44,779 nt of DNA, taken from Oxalobacteraceae bacterium (GTDB taxonomy: Bacteria; Pseudomonadota; Gammaproteobacteria; Burkholderiales; Burkholderiaceae_D). The stretch lies in contig JAHFQV010000016.1 of NCBI GenBank assembly GCA_023259175.1, positions 7,381-52,159 of the forward strand, read 5' to 3'. The translations under genes and the position numbers were made by a program. Shown piece after piece: positions 8,534-17,795 of this stretch. The notes under the pieces were generated by a model. That model was given only the letters and a program-made list of their open reading frames with translations, was not told the DNA's origin and did no database searches. Positions within the stretch are counted from its first letter, which is position 1. Every line of letters starts with the position of its first letter.

Positions 8534-9528
8534 CGAATCAAAATAAAATTTTTAGCAAAATTTTGGGTACGGGTAGCTATTTGCCACCCAAGCGTGTGAG
8601 TAATCAAGCGTTGACTGTGCAATTGGCACAAAAGGGGATAGAAACCTCAGATGAGTGGATCGTCTCGCGCAGCGGGATTTCGGCGCGTCACTATGCTGAG
8701 TCTGATGTCTTGTCCAGTGATTTGGCCGTGCATGCAGCAAAGCAGGCCTTGATCGCAGCTGACCTGCACGCAAATGATATTGACATGATTATTTTGGCGA
8801 CATCGACACCTGATTTCTTAGGTGGATTTCCAAGTACAGCCTGCATCGTGCAAAAGAAGTTGGGCATTACCACAGGGGGTGCTGCGGTCGATGTGCAAGC
8901 GGTGTGTAGCGGCTTTATTTACGCTGTTGCGATGGCTGATAGCTTGATTAAATCGGGCGCACATAAAAATGTACTCGTCATTGGTACAGAGGTGTTTTCT
9001 CGTATTTTAAATTTCGAAGATAGAACGACTTGCGTTCTGTTTGGGGATGGTGCAGGTGCAATTGTAATGGGGCGTTCGGAAGAGCCGGGCGTTTTGGCAA
9101 CTAAATTGCATGCCGATGGTCAGCACTCGCACGTTCTTTGCGTACCCGGCAACGCCAATGCTGGTGTGATCGAAGGGAGCGCATTTTTGTATATGGATGG
9201 ACAGGCTGTGTTTAAATTGGCAGTCACTGTTCTGGAAAAGGTGGCCAAGGAAGTATTGGATATGGCGGGCATGGTGTCTAGCGATATCGACTGGCTCATT
9301 CCGCATCAGGCGAATATTCGCATTATGCAAAGTACCGCGAAAAAACTCGATTTACCTTTGGAAAAAATGGTAGTGACGGTTGATCAGCATGGTAATACTT
9401 CGGCTGCGTCGATTCCGCTCGCGCTTGATGCGGCCGTGCGGGATGGTCGTATTAAAAAAGGTCAAACCTTGATGCTAGAAGCAGTGGGTGGCGGTTTTAC
9501 TTGGGGCGCTGCCATCGTAAAAATGTGA
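8530..9528 (+). CDS. fabH: 3-oxoacyl-ACP synthase III (KAS III)
   Basis: A 332-residue FabH, which starts fatty acid synthesis by condensing acetyl-CoA with malonyl-ACP. The catalytic triad is Cys126 ([10 protein letters not shown]), His259 ([10 protein letters not shown]) and Asn289 ([10 protein letters not shown]). The N-terminal [14 protein letters not shown] and C-terminal [11 protein letters not shown] segments match the family over its full length. It overlaps plsX and is followed 64 bases later by fabD. Confidence 0.97.
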   Translation: MTNQNKIFSKILGTGSYLPPKRVSNQALTVQLAQKGIETSDEWIVSRSGISARHYAESDVLSSDLAVHAAKQALIAADLHANDIDMIILATSTPDFLGGFPSTACIVQKKLGITTGGAAVDVQAVCSGFIYAVAMADSLIKSGAHKNVLVIGTEVFSRILNFEDRTTCVLFGDGAGAIVMGRSEEPGVLATKLHADGQHSHVLCVPGNANAGVIEGSAFLYMDGQAVFKLAVTVLEKVAKEVLDMAGMVSSDIDWLIPHQANIRIMQSTAKKLDLPLEKMVVTVDQHGNTSAASIPLALDAAVRDGRIKKGQTLMLEAVGGGFTWGAAIVKM

Positions 9529-9592
9529 ATCAACTGATTGCAGCTGCACATTTTCTAGCCCTCCCTCAATTTTAAATTTATCCAGATTGAAA

Positions 9593-10534
9593 ATGAATTC
9601 ATTTGCTTTTGTTTTTCCCGGTCAAGGATCGCAAGCGATCGGTATGCTCAATGGTTTTGCTGACAATGCTGCGGTTCAAGAGACCCTGCTTGAAGCTTCA
9701 GATGCGCTTAATTTTGATTTAAAAAAATTGATCGCTGAAGGGCCCAAAGAAGATTTGGATTTAACGACTAACACCCAGCCTGTAATGTTGACGGCGGCAG
9801 TGGCTTGCTATCGCGCTTGGTTGGCTGCTGGCGGAGCACTGCCCAAGCTCGTGGCCGGCCATAGCTTGGGAGAATACTCAGCTTTGGTGGCAGCTGGTGT
9901 CATTGCCTTTAAAGATGCCGTGCCTTTGGTGCGGTTTCGTGCGCAAGCGATGCAAAATGCTGTGCCGGTCGGACAGGGCGGTATGGCAGCAATTTTAGGT
10001 TTGAGTGATGCAGATGTCATCGCCAGTTGTGCTGAAGCGATGATGGCTTTGCCGGGCGAAGTGGTTGAGGCGGTCAATTTTAATGCTCCAGCCCAAGTCG
10101 TGATTGCCGGTAGCAAGGATGCAGTTGCGCGCGCCTGTGAATTGGCCAAAGCAAAAGGCGCAAAACGTGCCTTGCCCTTGCCCGTATCAGCACCATTTCA
10201 TTCCTCGCTTCTAAAACCTGCCTCGGATCAATTGCGTGACTACTTAAGTTCGATTACATTTAGCGCAGCCTCGATTGCGCTCATTAATAACGTGGATGTG
10301 GCGATAGAGACCGATCCGCTGCGCATCAAAGATGCTTTGGTGCGGCAAGCGGCCAGCCCAGTGCGTTGGGTGGAGACGGTCAATCTGATTACCCAGTCAG
10401 GTATTAAGCAAGTCATTGAGTGTGGTCCAGGTAAAGTATTGACCGGATTGACTAAGCGTATCAATGCCGACCTGCAAGGCGAGGCTTTTTACGATCAAGA
10501 AAGTCTGGAAAAGTTATTGATTTCCTTGGCATAA
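9593..10534 (+). CDS. fabD: Malonyl-CoA:ACP transacylase
   Basis: A FabD of 313 residues that loads malonyl groups onto ACP. Signatures are FVFPGQGSQ near the N-terminus, the nucleophile Ser91 in GHSLGEY, Arg116, and His203 in SAPFHSSLL. I choose the ATG at 9593; a TTG two codons earlier (9587) is also possible, and neither has a strong SD. It sits in the usual order between fabH and fabG. Confidence 0.95.
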   Translation: MNSFAFVFPGQGSQAIGMLNGFADNAAVQETLLEASDALNFDLKKLIAEGPKEDLDLTTNTQPVMLTAAVACYRAWLAAGGALPKLVAGHSLGEYSALVAAGVIAFKDAVPLVRFRAQAMQNAVPVGQGGMAAILGLSDADVIASCAEAMMALPGEVVEAVNFNAPAQVVIAGSKDAVARACELAKAKGAKRALPLPVSAPFHSSLLKPASDQLRDYLSSITFSAASIALINNVDVAIETDPLRIKDALVRQAASPVRWVETVNLITQSGIKQVIECGPGKVLTGLTKRINADLQGEAFYDQESLEKLLISLA

Positions 10535-10610
10535 GTCCAGGATGTGATTGCGGAAAGTACGCATCGAATTGACGGATTAGAGATGGTTTGTACTCATCCT
10601 ATTTAATAAA

Positions 10611-10646
10611 ATGATGAAAAAAATGATGAAAAAAATGGTGAAAAAT
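10611..10646 (+). repeat. 12-bp tandem repeat forming a mini-ORF over the fabG start
   Basis: Three copies of ATGATGAAAAAA lie head to tail (10611-10622, 10623-10634, and 10635-10646 with two changes), ending one base before the fabG ATG. They replace any SD. In the frame set by the first ATG they encode a 17-residue lysine- and methionine-rich peptide that stops at 10662-10664, overlapping the fabG start in a different frame. Confidence 0.6.
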
Positions 10647-10647
10647 A

Positions 10648-11397
10648 ATGTCTCAACAACTTGAAAAACAAGTCGCCCTTGTGACGGGCGCTTCACGCGG
10701 AATTGGACGTGCAATTGCGGTCGCTTTAGCCAATGCAGGCGCGATAGTAATCGGTACGGCTACCTCGGAGGCCGGTGCTGAAGCCATTTCTGCTTATCTA
10801 GGTGAAAGCGCGGGTGCAGGTAAGGGCCTTGTTTTGAATGTGAATGACGTGCAAGCCTGTACCGGCTTAGTTGAATCGATTCAAAAGGAATACGGTAGTT
10901 TGTCGATTCTGGTCAATAACGCGGGCATTACACAAGATCAATTGGCCATGCGCATGAAAGAGGAAGATTGGGATAGTGTAATCTCAACCAATCTTAATTC
11001 CGTCGCCCGCCTGTCACGTGCAGTATTGCGCGGCATGATGAAGGCAAAGTATGGTCGCATTATCAATATTACTTCCGTCGTTGGTTCCTCAGGGAATCCT
11101 GGGCAAATGAATTACGCCGCCGCGAAAGCGGGCGTGGCTGGGATGAGTCGTGCGCTGGCTTTGGAAATTGGTAGTCGTAACATTACAGTCAATTGCGTCG
11201 CGCCTGGTTTTATCGATACTGACATGACGAAATCCCTCACGGATGAGCAAAAAGCCGCTATCCTTGCGCAGATTCCTATGGCGAAATTGGGGCAGCCAGA
11301 AGACATTGCGGCGGCCACTTTGTTCTTGGCTTCGCCCGCTGCTGGTTACGTGACAGGGACCACTTTGCATGTCAATGGCGGTATGTATTTGTGTTAA
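10648..11397 (+). CDS. fabG: 3-oxoacyl-ACP reductase
   Basis: A 249-residue SDR that reduces 3-oxoacyl-ACP with NADPH in each elongation cycle. The cofactor motif TGASRGIG is at residues 13-20 and NNAG is in the 89-93 region. The catalytic residues are Ser143, Tyr156 and Lys160, and the C-terminus ends in HVNGGMYL, typical of FabG. No SD precedes the ATG; instead there is an A-rich 12-bp tandem repeat. The position within the fab cluster makes FabG much likelier than another SDR. Confidence 0.95.
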   Translation: MSQQLEKQVALVTGASRGIGRAIAVALANAGAIVIGTATSEAGAEAISAYLGESAGAGKGLVLNVNDVQACTGLVESIQKEYGSLSILVNNAGITQDQLAMRMKEEDWDSVISTNLNSVARLSRAVLRGMMKAKYGRIINITSVVGSSGNPGQMNYAAAKAGVAGMSRALALEIGSRNITVNCVAPGFIDTDMTKSLTDEQKAAILAQIPMAKLGQPEDIAAATLFLASPAAGYVTGTTLHVNGGMYLC

Positions 11398-11465
11398 TTT
11401 GTTCAAGAATTCTAAAATCTCAAGCGAAACTGCTTTGAGGCAATTGTTGTATTTTGCAAGAATTT

Positions 11466-11480
11466 CGCTGAATTTCAGCG
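11466..11480 (+). repeat. Short hairpin in fabG-acpP intergenic region
   Basis: CGCTGA and TCAGCG pair around a three-base loop. No T-tract follows, so it is not an obvious intrinsic terminator. It lies upstream of the acpP promoter candidate and may protect or pause the fabG transcript. Confidence 0.35.
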
Positions 11481-11526
11481 GAGATAATCGATAGGCACCT
11501 AAAAATGCTTTTTTTGCGCGCAAACC

Positions 11527-11535
11527 TGCTAAAAT
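11527..11535 (+). promoter_or_regulatory. acpP: Extended -10 promoter candidate for acpP
   Basis: The motif TGCTAAAAT (TG at 11527-11528, hexamer 11530-11535) is an extended -10 element; no good -35 is seen. A dedicated promoter would fit the very high ACP demand known for this gene. Transcription would start near 11542, leaving a leader of about 30 bases. Confidence 0.5.
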
Positions 11536-11570
11536 GCGCGCACTTTCTGTAACCACAAATGGAGATACAC

Positions 11571-11810
11571 ATGTCCGATATCGAACAACGCGTTAAGAAA
11601 ATCGTCGCTGAGCAACTGGGTGTTGCCGAAGCCGACATCAAAATCGAATCCTCTTTTGTTGATGATTTGGGTGCGGATTCTCTCGACACAGTTGAGCTGG
11701 TGATGGCACTCGAAGATGAATTCGAAATGGAAATTCCTGACGAACAGGCAGAAAAAATTACGACAGTAAAACAAGCTATTGACTACGCCACAGCGCACGT
11801 CAAAGCTTAA
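11571..11810 (+). CDS. acpP: Acyl carrier protein
   Basis: A 79-residue acidic ACP. The phosphopantetheine attachment site is Ser37 in [11 protein letters not shown]. The start is the ATG at 11571, with GGAG eight bases upstream; the in-frame ATG at 11559 overlaps that SD and would add four atypical residues. It carries growing acyl chains among the FabD, FabH, FabG and FabF enzymes encoded around it. Confidence 0.97.
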   Translation: MSDIEQRVKKIVAEQLGVAEADIKIESSFVDDLGADSLDTVELVMALEDEFEMEIPDEQAEKITTVKQAIDYATAHVKA

Positions 11811-11847
11811 TACGGTTGGATCGCTTTATAAATTCCAGGAGAGACGA

Positions 11848-13089
11848 TTGAGCCTTACGAGTAAACGTCGCGTAGTAATCACAGGTCTAGGTTGTGTCTC
11901 TCCTGTCGGCAATAATGTTGCTGACACTTGGGCTGCGATTCTGGCTGGACAGTCAGGTATCGCAACAATTACCAAGTTTGATGCCACACCGTTTTCCACG
12001 CATTTTGCTGGCGAAGTAAAAGGTTTTAATATCGAAGACTATTTGCCCGCTAAAGAAGCGCGCAATATGGATACCTTCATCCATTTCGGTATTGCAGCGG
12101 GGATGCAAGCTTTTGTCGATAGTGGCTTGACTGTCACTGAAGAAAATGCTGATCGTATCGGCGTTATCGTCGGTTCGGGTATCGGTGGTTTGCCTTTGAT
12201 TGAGGAAACCAAGGAAGTTTTGATTGCGCGCGGACCGCGTCGCATCACACCATTCTTTGTGCCTGCCTCGATTATCAATATGATTTCAGGTAATCTCTCG
12301 ATCAAATATGGATTGAAAGGTCCAAATTTGGCCATTGTTACTGCCTGTACCACAGGCTTGCATTGCATAGGGTCAGCCGCGCGTTTGATCGAGTATGGCG
12401 ATGCGGATGTAATGGTTGCCGGTGGCGCTGAATCAACCACTTCGCCTTTGGGCTTGGGTGGATTTGCGTCAGCAAGAGCACTGTCTTCACGTAACGATGA
12501 TCCTGCGACAGCATCACGTCCTTGGGATAAAGACCGTGATGGTTTTGTCTTGGGTGAAGGCGCTGGTGTGATGGTGCTGGAAGAGTATGAGCATGCAAAA
12601 GCACGCGGTGCAAAAATCTATGCTGAGGTGCTTGGTTTTGGTATGAGCGGTGACGCTTACCACATTACCACGCCGACTATGGATGGCCCACGCAAGAGTA
12701 TGCTCAATGCATTGAAAAACGCGGGCATCAACGGCGATCAAATTTCCTATCTCAACGCGCACGGTACCTCTACACCGTTGGGCGATAAAAATGAGACTGA
12801 TGCGATCAAAGCAGCCTTTGGCGCACATGCCTACAAAATGACGGTCAATTCGACCAAGTCGATGACGGGACATTTGTTAGGTGGTGCGGGTGGTTTGGAG
12901 TCTGTCCTCTCAGTTTTGGCCATGTATCATCAGGTCTCTCCGCCGACCATTAATATCATCAATCAGGACCCTGAATGTGATCTTGATTACTGCGCTAATA
13001 CGGCGCGTGATCTTCCGATTCAGTATGCAATGAAAAACTCCTTCGGATTTGGTGGTACTAATGGAACGCTTATTTTCGGACGCACCTAA
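11848..13089 (+). CDS. fabF: 3-oxoacyl-ACP synthase II
   Basis: A 413-residue KAS II, exactly the usual length when read from the TTG at 11848, which has a strong SD (AGGAGAG at 11837-11843). The longer frame from 11779 would overlap acpP and add 23 unconserved residues. The catalytic triad is Cys167 (TACTTGLHC), His305 ([11 protein letters not shown]) and His342 ([15 protein letters not shown]), with Lys337 nearby. FabF elongates palmitoleate to vaccenate and contributes general elongation. Confidence 0.96.
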   Translation: MSLTSKRRVVITGLGCVSPVGNNVADTWAAILAGQSGIATITKFDATPFSTHFAGEVKGFNIEDYLPAKEARNMDTFIHFGIAAGMQAFVDSGLTVTEENADRIGVIVGSGIGGLPLIEETKEVLIARGPRRITPFFVPASIINMISGNLSIKYGLKGPNLAIVTACTTGLHCIGSAARLIEYGDADVMVAGGAESTTSPLGLGGFASARALSSRNDDPATASRPWDKDRDGFVLGEGAGVMVLEEYEHAKARGAKIYAEVLGFGMSGDAYHITTPTMDGPRKSMLNALKNAGINGDQISYLNAHGTSTPLGDKNETDAIKAAFGAHAYKMTVNSTKSMTGHLLGGAGGLESVLSVLAMYHQVSPPTINIINQDPECDLDYCANTARDLPIQYAMKNSFGFGGTNGTLIFGRT

Positions 13090-13146
13090 GTTGCAGATGA
13101 TTTGAAAGCCTGTATTTTTGCCTTGCCTTAGATACTGAGATAGAAT

Positions 13147-13176
13147 AAGCACCACAGATTTGTGGTGCTTTTTTTT
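13147..13176 (+). terminator. Strong intrinsic terminator after fabF
   Basis: A ten-base-pair stem (AAGCACCACA at 13147-13156 with TGTGGTGCTT at 13161-13170), a four-base loop and a run of eight T ending the stem. It closes the fab cluster. Confidence 0.9.
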
Positions 13177-13184
13177 AGCTTAAA

Positions 13185-13667
13185 ATGCCTAAACCATCGA
13201 CAATCGCGCTTGAGATTTCAGTGCCGCGCCAAGGCTTGTTTTACTTCGCCGTGGTGGGGCTGGTTTTAATCGCATTGCTCGCGGGTTTGCTGAGTTTACG
13301 TTTGGTTTGGCCTTGGCCGCCTCACTATGATGTCGCGTTGATTGCGGCACCGCTTGTGCTGCTGGGCGTGATTGGGGTGTATTTAAAAAATACACATTAT
13401 TTTGAGCGCAGCTGGCAGCTTGCGATAGGGCCTGATGGCCACATTGTTTTGCGAGCGCTTCTCGATGCGCGAGAATACCTTCCAGCCCGTGATTGCGTTT
13501 TAAGTGGCACGCCATTTTTAGGTGAGTGGCTGTTAATATTTGAGCTGAAAGATGAGCGCGCGCAAATGGTCGCTGTGCGTATGCTGCGCTTCAAGTCAAA
13601 TGCCGATGATTTTCGTCGCCTCAAGATCAGTTTGGCTTGTCTTGTTCAGCGTCAGGCGATTGTGTGA
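13185..13667 (+). CDS. Small inner-membrane protein of unknown function
   Basis: A 160-residue protein with two membrane segments near the N-terminus (about residues 18-40 and 50-67), then a basic soluble domain with HYFERSWQLAIGPDGHIVLRALLDAREYLP. It begins only nine bases after the fabF terminator and lies upstream of rpoE. The two-helix plus soluble beta-domain layout recalls YgfX/CptA-type proteins, which in gammaproteobacteria are also encoded near the rpoE locus. No diagnostic motif confirms this. It is a plausible real gene because its codon pattern matches its neighbours. Confidence 0.65.
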   Translation: MPKPSTIALEISVPRQGLFYFAVVGLVLIALLAGLLSLRLVWPWPPHYDVALIAAPLVLLGVIGVYLKNTHYFERSWQLAIGPDGHIVLRALLDAREYLPARDCVLSGTPFLGEWLLIFELKDERAQMVAVRMLRFKSNADDFRRLKISLACLVQRQAIV

Positions 13668-13713
13668 ACTAGGGAAGCGCGGATTTAGTTTGCGCCTAAA
13701 TGCTTTTCGCTAC

Positions 13714-13740
13714 GGAACTTTTTTGACGAACTTCGGTCTA
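13714..13740 (+). promoter_or_regulatory. rpoE: Sigma-E (RpoE) autoregulatory promoter
   Basis: GGAACTT at 13714-13720, 16 bases, then TCTA at 13737-13740. This is essentially the known sigma-E consensus. It lies about 60 bases before the rpoE start, so the sigma factor very probably activates its own operon, as in E. coli and Pseudomonas. Confidence 0.85.
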
Positions 13741-13799
13741 TCCTCAAAAACTAAAATGCCGCAAATACCAATAAGAACAAACGAAATGGGAAAAGCAGA

Positions 13800-14402
13800 G
13801 TGACGACGGAGCGCGATATAGATCAACTTTTAGTTGAACGCGTTCAGCGTGGAGATAAGAAGGCTTTTGAGCTTCTTGTTTTGAAATATCAGAGAAGATT
13901 GTTTCGGCTGGTGTCTCGACTTGTGCATGATCACGCAGAAGCAGAAGACGTGGTGCAAGAAGCTTTTATCAAAGCTTACCGAGCGTTGGCCAATTTTCGT
14001 GGTGATTCAGCTTTTTACACTTGGTTATATCGAATAGGCATTAACACTGCAAAAAATTATCTGGTGACGCAGGGGAGGCGCACACCAACTTCGACCGAAT
14101 CTGACGTAGAAGAGGCGGAGTCATTTCATGACGCAGATGGTCTAAGAGACATCAATACCCCTGAATCACTGATGGCAAGCAAACAAATTGCTGCGACGGT
14201 CAACGCGGTCATGTTAGCCTTGCCTGAGGAGTTGCGAAACGCGATTACTTTGCGCGAAATTGAGGGTTTAAGTTATGAGGAAATTTCAGAAGCGATGTCC
14301 TGCCCGATTGGAACCGTGCGTAGTCGCATCTTCCGTGCGCGCGAAGCGATTGCGGAGAAATTAAGACCCTTGATCGGCACTTCGCTTGATCAGCGTTGGT
14401 AG
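13800..14402 (+). CDS. rpoE: RNA polymerase sigma-E factor (AlgU/RpoE)
   Basis: A 200-residue ECF sigma factor of the RpoE/AlgU group. Region 2 (about 10-85) contains the strongly conserved RGDKKAFELLVLKYQRRLFRL and the AEDVVQEAFIKAYRALANFRGDSAFYTWLYRIGINTAKN stretch. Region 4 (about 135-190) has LPEELRNAITLREIEGLSYEEISEAMSCPIGTVRSRIFRAREAI. The start is the GTG at 13800. It is followed by its regulators rseA and rseB and by mucD, the standard envelope-stress operon, and a sigma-E promoter lies just upstream. Confidence 0.97.
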   Translation: MTTERDIDQLLVERVQRGDKKAFELLVLKYQRRLFRLVSRLVHDHAEAEDVVQEAFIKAYRALANFRGDSAFYTWLYRIGINTAKNYLVTQGRRTPTSTESDVEEAESFHDADGLRDINTPESLMASKQIAATVNAVMLALPEELRNAITLREIEGLSYEEISEAMSCPIGTVRSRIFRAREAIAEKLRPLIGTSLDQRW

Positions 14403-14474
14403 TAGCGATGGTGGGAATAGTAGTAGAAGCAATGGTAGAAGCGAAATTGAATATCGATTTAAATTGGAATGATC

Positions 14475-15158
14475 ATGAATAAAACAGCAAACCAAAACGA
14501 ACGCATCTCCTGCATGCTCGATGGTGAGTTAAGTGCTGCTCAAGTTGTCGAGATTTTGGCAGAATTAAAGGGAAATGATGCTGCCCAAATTCGCGCCACC
14601 TGGGAGCAATATCATGTGCTCGGTGATGCACTTCGTTCTGACGACTTAAATATCAATTTGAGCGCTGATTTTTCTAAAAAAATGGCGGCCGCTTTAGACC
14701 ACGAAGCCTTGATCTTCAATCCCCTAGTACAAAAAGCCCAGCAAGAAAATCAAGCGAACAAAGTCAAGCGCTCTGTTTGGAATTCACCATATTTTGCCAT
14801 GAGTAGTTTTGCCGCTGCGGCAATGCTGGCTTTAATTATGACACCCTCGATTCTGACTGCCTTGCGCACGCCCGGGCAAAATCCGAACGGACCTGCGATG
14901 GCAAGTAAGCAAGGAGGTGCGAGCGAAAATTTTGCATCGACTAATCTCAAGTTAACTTCCAACAAAGCGCCAGCAGCCAATGAAGATTTTGCCGTCAATA
15001 CTAAGCATGACGCAGCAAACAATGTAAATGAGGTTTTGCGTGATCCGCGTTTGGATAGCTATCTTTTGGCGCATCAAAAAGCCTCACCCTCGCTGGAGAA
15101 TAATGGACATTTTATTCAACATGCCAACGTGGCACCGACCCCAGAGGTGGAAAAATAA
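14475..15158 (+). CDS. rseA: Anti-sigma-E factor RseA/MucA
   Basis: A 227-residue anti-sigma factor. The N-terminal RseA domain shows the ISCMLDGELSAAQ motif and binds RpoE in the cytoplasm. A single membrane helix lies at about residues 102-124 (MSSFAAAAMLALIMTPSIL) and the rest is periplasmic, rich in Ala, Asn and Lys. Stress-triggered cleavage of this family by DegS/RseP-type proteases releases sigma-E. I prefer the ATG at 14475, which has GGA upstream; the ATG at 14469 adds two residues. Confidence 0.9.
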   Translation: MNKTANQNERISCMLDGELSAAQVVEILAELKGNDAAQIRATWEQYHVLGDALRSDDLNINLSADFSKKMAAALDHEALIFNPLVQKAQQENQANKVKRSVWNSPYFAMSSFAAAAMLALIMTPSILTALRTPGQNPNGPAMASKQGGASENFASTNLKLTSNKAPAANEDFAVNTKHDAANNVNEVLRDPRLDSYLLAHQKASPSLENNGHFIQHANVAPTPEVEK

Positions 15159-15161
15159 TTT

Positions 15162-16163
15162 ATGTTCGCTAGGAATTTCTTATTTGCAGCGTTCTTAATT
15201 TTCTCGGCTTCAAATTCCGAGATATCTTACTCGCAGGTGAGTGAGGAACAAGACATCATTAAGGCACTTAGTTTGATACAAAGTGCCGCACATAAAAATT
15301 CTTATACGGGTACTTTTGTCTATCAGCAGGGCAATCAGATTCGAACTTCGCGTATTACCCACGGTTTTGATGGTGATAATGAGCTTGAAAAACTGGAAAT
15401 TCTTGACGGTAAACCCCGTGAATATATCCGCAAAAATGGTGAAGTCACCTGCTATTTGCCGGACAATAAAATCATGCAACTGGAAAAAAATTTCAGCCAA
15501 GAAGAGTTCCCATCTCTGCTGAGCGAAAATCCTCGTCTGCTTCCCGAATCCTACTTTGTCAAAAAAGCGCAAATGAGCCGCGTCGCTGGGGCCGAGTGTC
15601 AGGTGTTTAGTTTTCAAGCGCGTGATGCGTTTAGATTCGGTTTTCGTCTCTGTGTCGAAAAAAACTCCAACCTCATTTTGGGTGCTCAAACCCTCAATCA
15701 ACGACAAGAAGTCATTGAGCAAATTGCATTTACTCAAATCACCATAGGCGAGCTCGATAAAGCTAAATTAAAGCCTAGCTATACGCCCAATGCACAGTGG
15801 AAAACGGAGACCTTAACTGTACAAGCGAACCTTCATTCAGGATGGTTCGTAAAAACTTTGCCATCAGGCTTTAAAAAAACCCTTGAAACTAAGCGTTTCA
15901 TTCCTATTTCAGCTGGAACGGCGAATGTCGAAGCGACTAGTGCTAAATCACATCAGGTCATACAGATGATGTATTCGGACGGCTTATCGACTTTTTCCGT
16001 TTTTGTGGAGCCTTATACCGGAGATCGTGTGGAGGGGAGTTTGCAACAAGGCGCGATGACGATCATGGGGAAACGCTATGGTGAAAATTGGTTGACGGTG
16101 GTAGGTGAAGTGCCGGTCGCCGCGATTAATCAGGTGATCAACTCAATCCAATTTAAGAGATAA
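15162..16163 (+). CDS. rseB: Sigma-E regulatory protein RseB/MucB
   Basis: A 333-residue periplasmic protein with an N-terminal signal sequence (about residues 1-25). It has the MucB/RseB N-terminal LolA-like domain (ALSLIQSAAHKNSYTGTFVYQQG through the NPRLLPESYFVKK region) and the C-terminal domain ending in GEVPVAAINQVINSIQ. RseB binds RseA and shields it from proteolysis until lipoprotein or LPS signals arrive. It follows rseA after three bases, so the two are co-transcribed. Confidence 0.93.
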   Translation: MFARNFLFAAFLIFSASNSEISYSQVSEEQDIIKALSLIQSAAHKNSYTGTFVYQQGNQIRTSRITHGFDGDNELEKLEILDGKPREYIRKNGEVTCYLPDNKIMQLEKNFSQEEFPSLLSENPRLLPESYFVKKAQMSRVAGAECQVFSFQARDAFRFGFRLCVEKNSNLILGAQTLNQRQEVIEQIAFTQITIGELDKAKLKPSYTPNAQWKTETLTVQANLHSGWFVKTLPSGFKKTLETKRFIPISAGTANVEATSAKSHQVIQMMYSDGLSTFSVFVEPYTGDRVEGSLQQGAMTIMGKRYGENWLTVVGEVPVAAINQVINSIQFKR

Positions 16164-16189
16164 ACTTCGTTGAATTTGATGGTGAATTT

Positions 16190-17725
16190 ATGAAACTTTT
16201 TAAATCTATCCGTTTGGAAAAACACGTATCAATCTTATTGGCGACACTCTTGATGAGTGCATGTGTTTTTGTTGGAATGAGTTATTTGAGCTCGTCTAAC
16301 GATGCGCAAGCGAGCGCGTCCTCGAGTTCTTTAAGCGCCTCCGCAAATAGTGGAAACGATGCCCCAGTATTGGTCACCGGGCTGCCCGATTTCACCCAAT
16401 TGGTGGAGAAAACCAGTCCGGCGGTCGTCAATATTCGTACTACACAAAAAATTGCGCAAAACCAGCTTGACCCTTTCGGTGAAGACGATCCTACGCAAGA
16501 ATTATTGCGTCGTTTCTTTGGTGCACCCAATCCGATGCAACCGAATCCGAAGAACAAACGGGTTCAGCCAAAACAGCAAGAACAGGAAGTGCCGCGCGGT
16601 GTGGGTTCCGGATTTATCGTCTCTGCCGATGGCTTTGTTTTGACCAATGCACATGTGGTCGATGGCGCATCCGAGGTCTATGTCAAGCTGACCGATAAGC
16701 GTGAATTTAAAGCCAAAGTGATCGGTAGTGATCGTCGTTCGGATGTGGCGGTTCTTAAGATTGACGGGAACAAATTGCCGAAAATCGCCATCGGTGATTC
16801 TGAAAAAATTAGAGCGGGCGAATGGGTGATTGCGATTGGCTCACCGTTTGATTTGGATAACACGGTTACTTCCGGCATCATTTCCTCTAAATCGCGTGAG
16901 ACCGGCGATCTAGTCCCATTGATTCAGACCGATGTGGCCGTCAATCCCGGCAATTCGGGTGGACCCTTGATCAATATGCGTGGCGAGGTCATTGGTATTA
17001 ATTCGCAAATCTATAGTCGTTCTGGCGGCTACATGGGCATTTCATTTGCGATTCCCATTGACGATGCGATGCGGGTGGCCGAACAACTTAAATCGAACGG
17101 TTCGGTTTCTCGTGGATTTTTAGGTGTGACCACGGGCGACATCAATAAAGAAATTGCGGAGAGTTTGGGTCTGCCCAAACAGCAAGGTGCTTATGTCGCA
17201 AGTGTAGAGCCCAATAGTGCTGCCGACAAAGCAGGCATGCAAGAAGGCGACGTTATTTTAAAATTCAATGGTACCGGTATTGAAAAACGTAGTGACTTAC
17301 CACGGGTAGTGGGTGCGGCTAAACCTGGTACTAAAGCGAGCATTACCGTGTGGCGCAATGGCGCTCAGAAAGAATTGAGTGCAGTACTCGGGGAATTTCA
17401 GGATGAGCGTGTCGCCAAGAAGGCAGATCGCAAATCCAAGAAAGAGCGTGCGGCGAGTGTGCTCGGTATTGCAGTGTCGGACATTAGCGAGGCGCAAAAG
17501 CGCAGCATGCGAATTAGCAGTGGCGTGTTAATTGAAAGTGTCGAGGGGATTGCTGCCAATGCCGATTTGCATGCGGGCGATATTATTTTGATGATGAATA
17601 ATTTGGATGTCAAAGATGCGAAACAATTCGATGCCATGCAAGCCAAGCTCGATCTGAAAAAATCGGTCGTGCTCTTAGTGCGTCGCGGTGAGGCTTCACT
17701 TTTTGTGATGATTAAGCCGAGTTAA
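16190..17725 (+). CDS. mucD: Periplasmic HtrA/DegP-type serine protease MucD
   Basis: A 511-residue HtrA-family protease. An N-terminal hydrophobic segment (about 14-33) is a signal sequence or anchor; its MSAC is a poor lipobox. The trypsin-like domain has the triad His155 (LTNAHVVDGA), Asp185 (RRSDVAVLKI) and Ser256 (NPGNSGGPL). Two PDZ domains follow (about 300-395 and 415-505). It degrades misfolded envelope proteins and ends the rpoE operon. The linker between PDZ domains is rich in Lys and Arg. Confidence 0.95.
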   Translation: MKLFKSIRLEKHVSILLATLLMSACVFVGMSYLSSSNDAQASASSSSLSASANSGNDAPVLVTGLPDFTQLVEKTSPAVVNIRTTQKIAQNQLDPFGEDDPTQELLRRFFGAPNPMQPNPKNKRVQPKQQEQEVPRGVGSGFIVSADGFVLTNAHVVDGASEVYVKLTDKREFKAKVIGSDRRSDVAVLKIDGNKLPKIAIGDSEKIRAGEWVIAIGSPFDLDNTVTSGIISSKSRETGDLVPLIQTDVAVNPGNSGGPLINMRGEVIGINSQIYSRSGGYMGISFAIPIDDAMRVAEQLKSNGSVSRGFLGVTTGDINKEIAESLGLPKQQGAYVASVEPNSAADKAGMQEGDVILKFNGTGIEKRSDLPRVVGAAKPGTKASITVWRNGAQKELSAVLGEFQDERVAKKADRKSKKERAASVLGIAVSDISEAQKRSMRISSGVLIESVEGIAANADLHAGDIILMMNNLDVKDAKQFDAMQAKLDLKKSVVLLVRRGEASLFVMIKPS

Positions 17726-17795
17726 TTGAGTCTAAACTTAATTTTTTGCAGTTCAGATTTTGCCCATAAGTTTTTGAGAAGTTTAATTTTGTCAG

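Noticed and set aside
11089-11556. A 155-codon minus-strand frame across the 3' half of fabG and the fabG-acpP gap
   Set aside because: It is antisense to the conserved fabG coding region and has no recognisable features. It is a codon-composition shadow.
11779-11847. Longer fabF frame
   Set aside because: It overlaps acpP. The TTG at 11848 has a strong SD and gives exactly the normal 413 residues.
16190-16290. MucD as a lipoprotein with lipobox MSAC
   Set aside because: The -3 position is Met, where Leu/Val/Ile is usual, and a cleavable signal or uncleaved anchor is equally likely. Not claimed.
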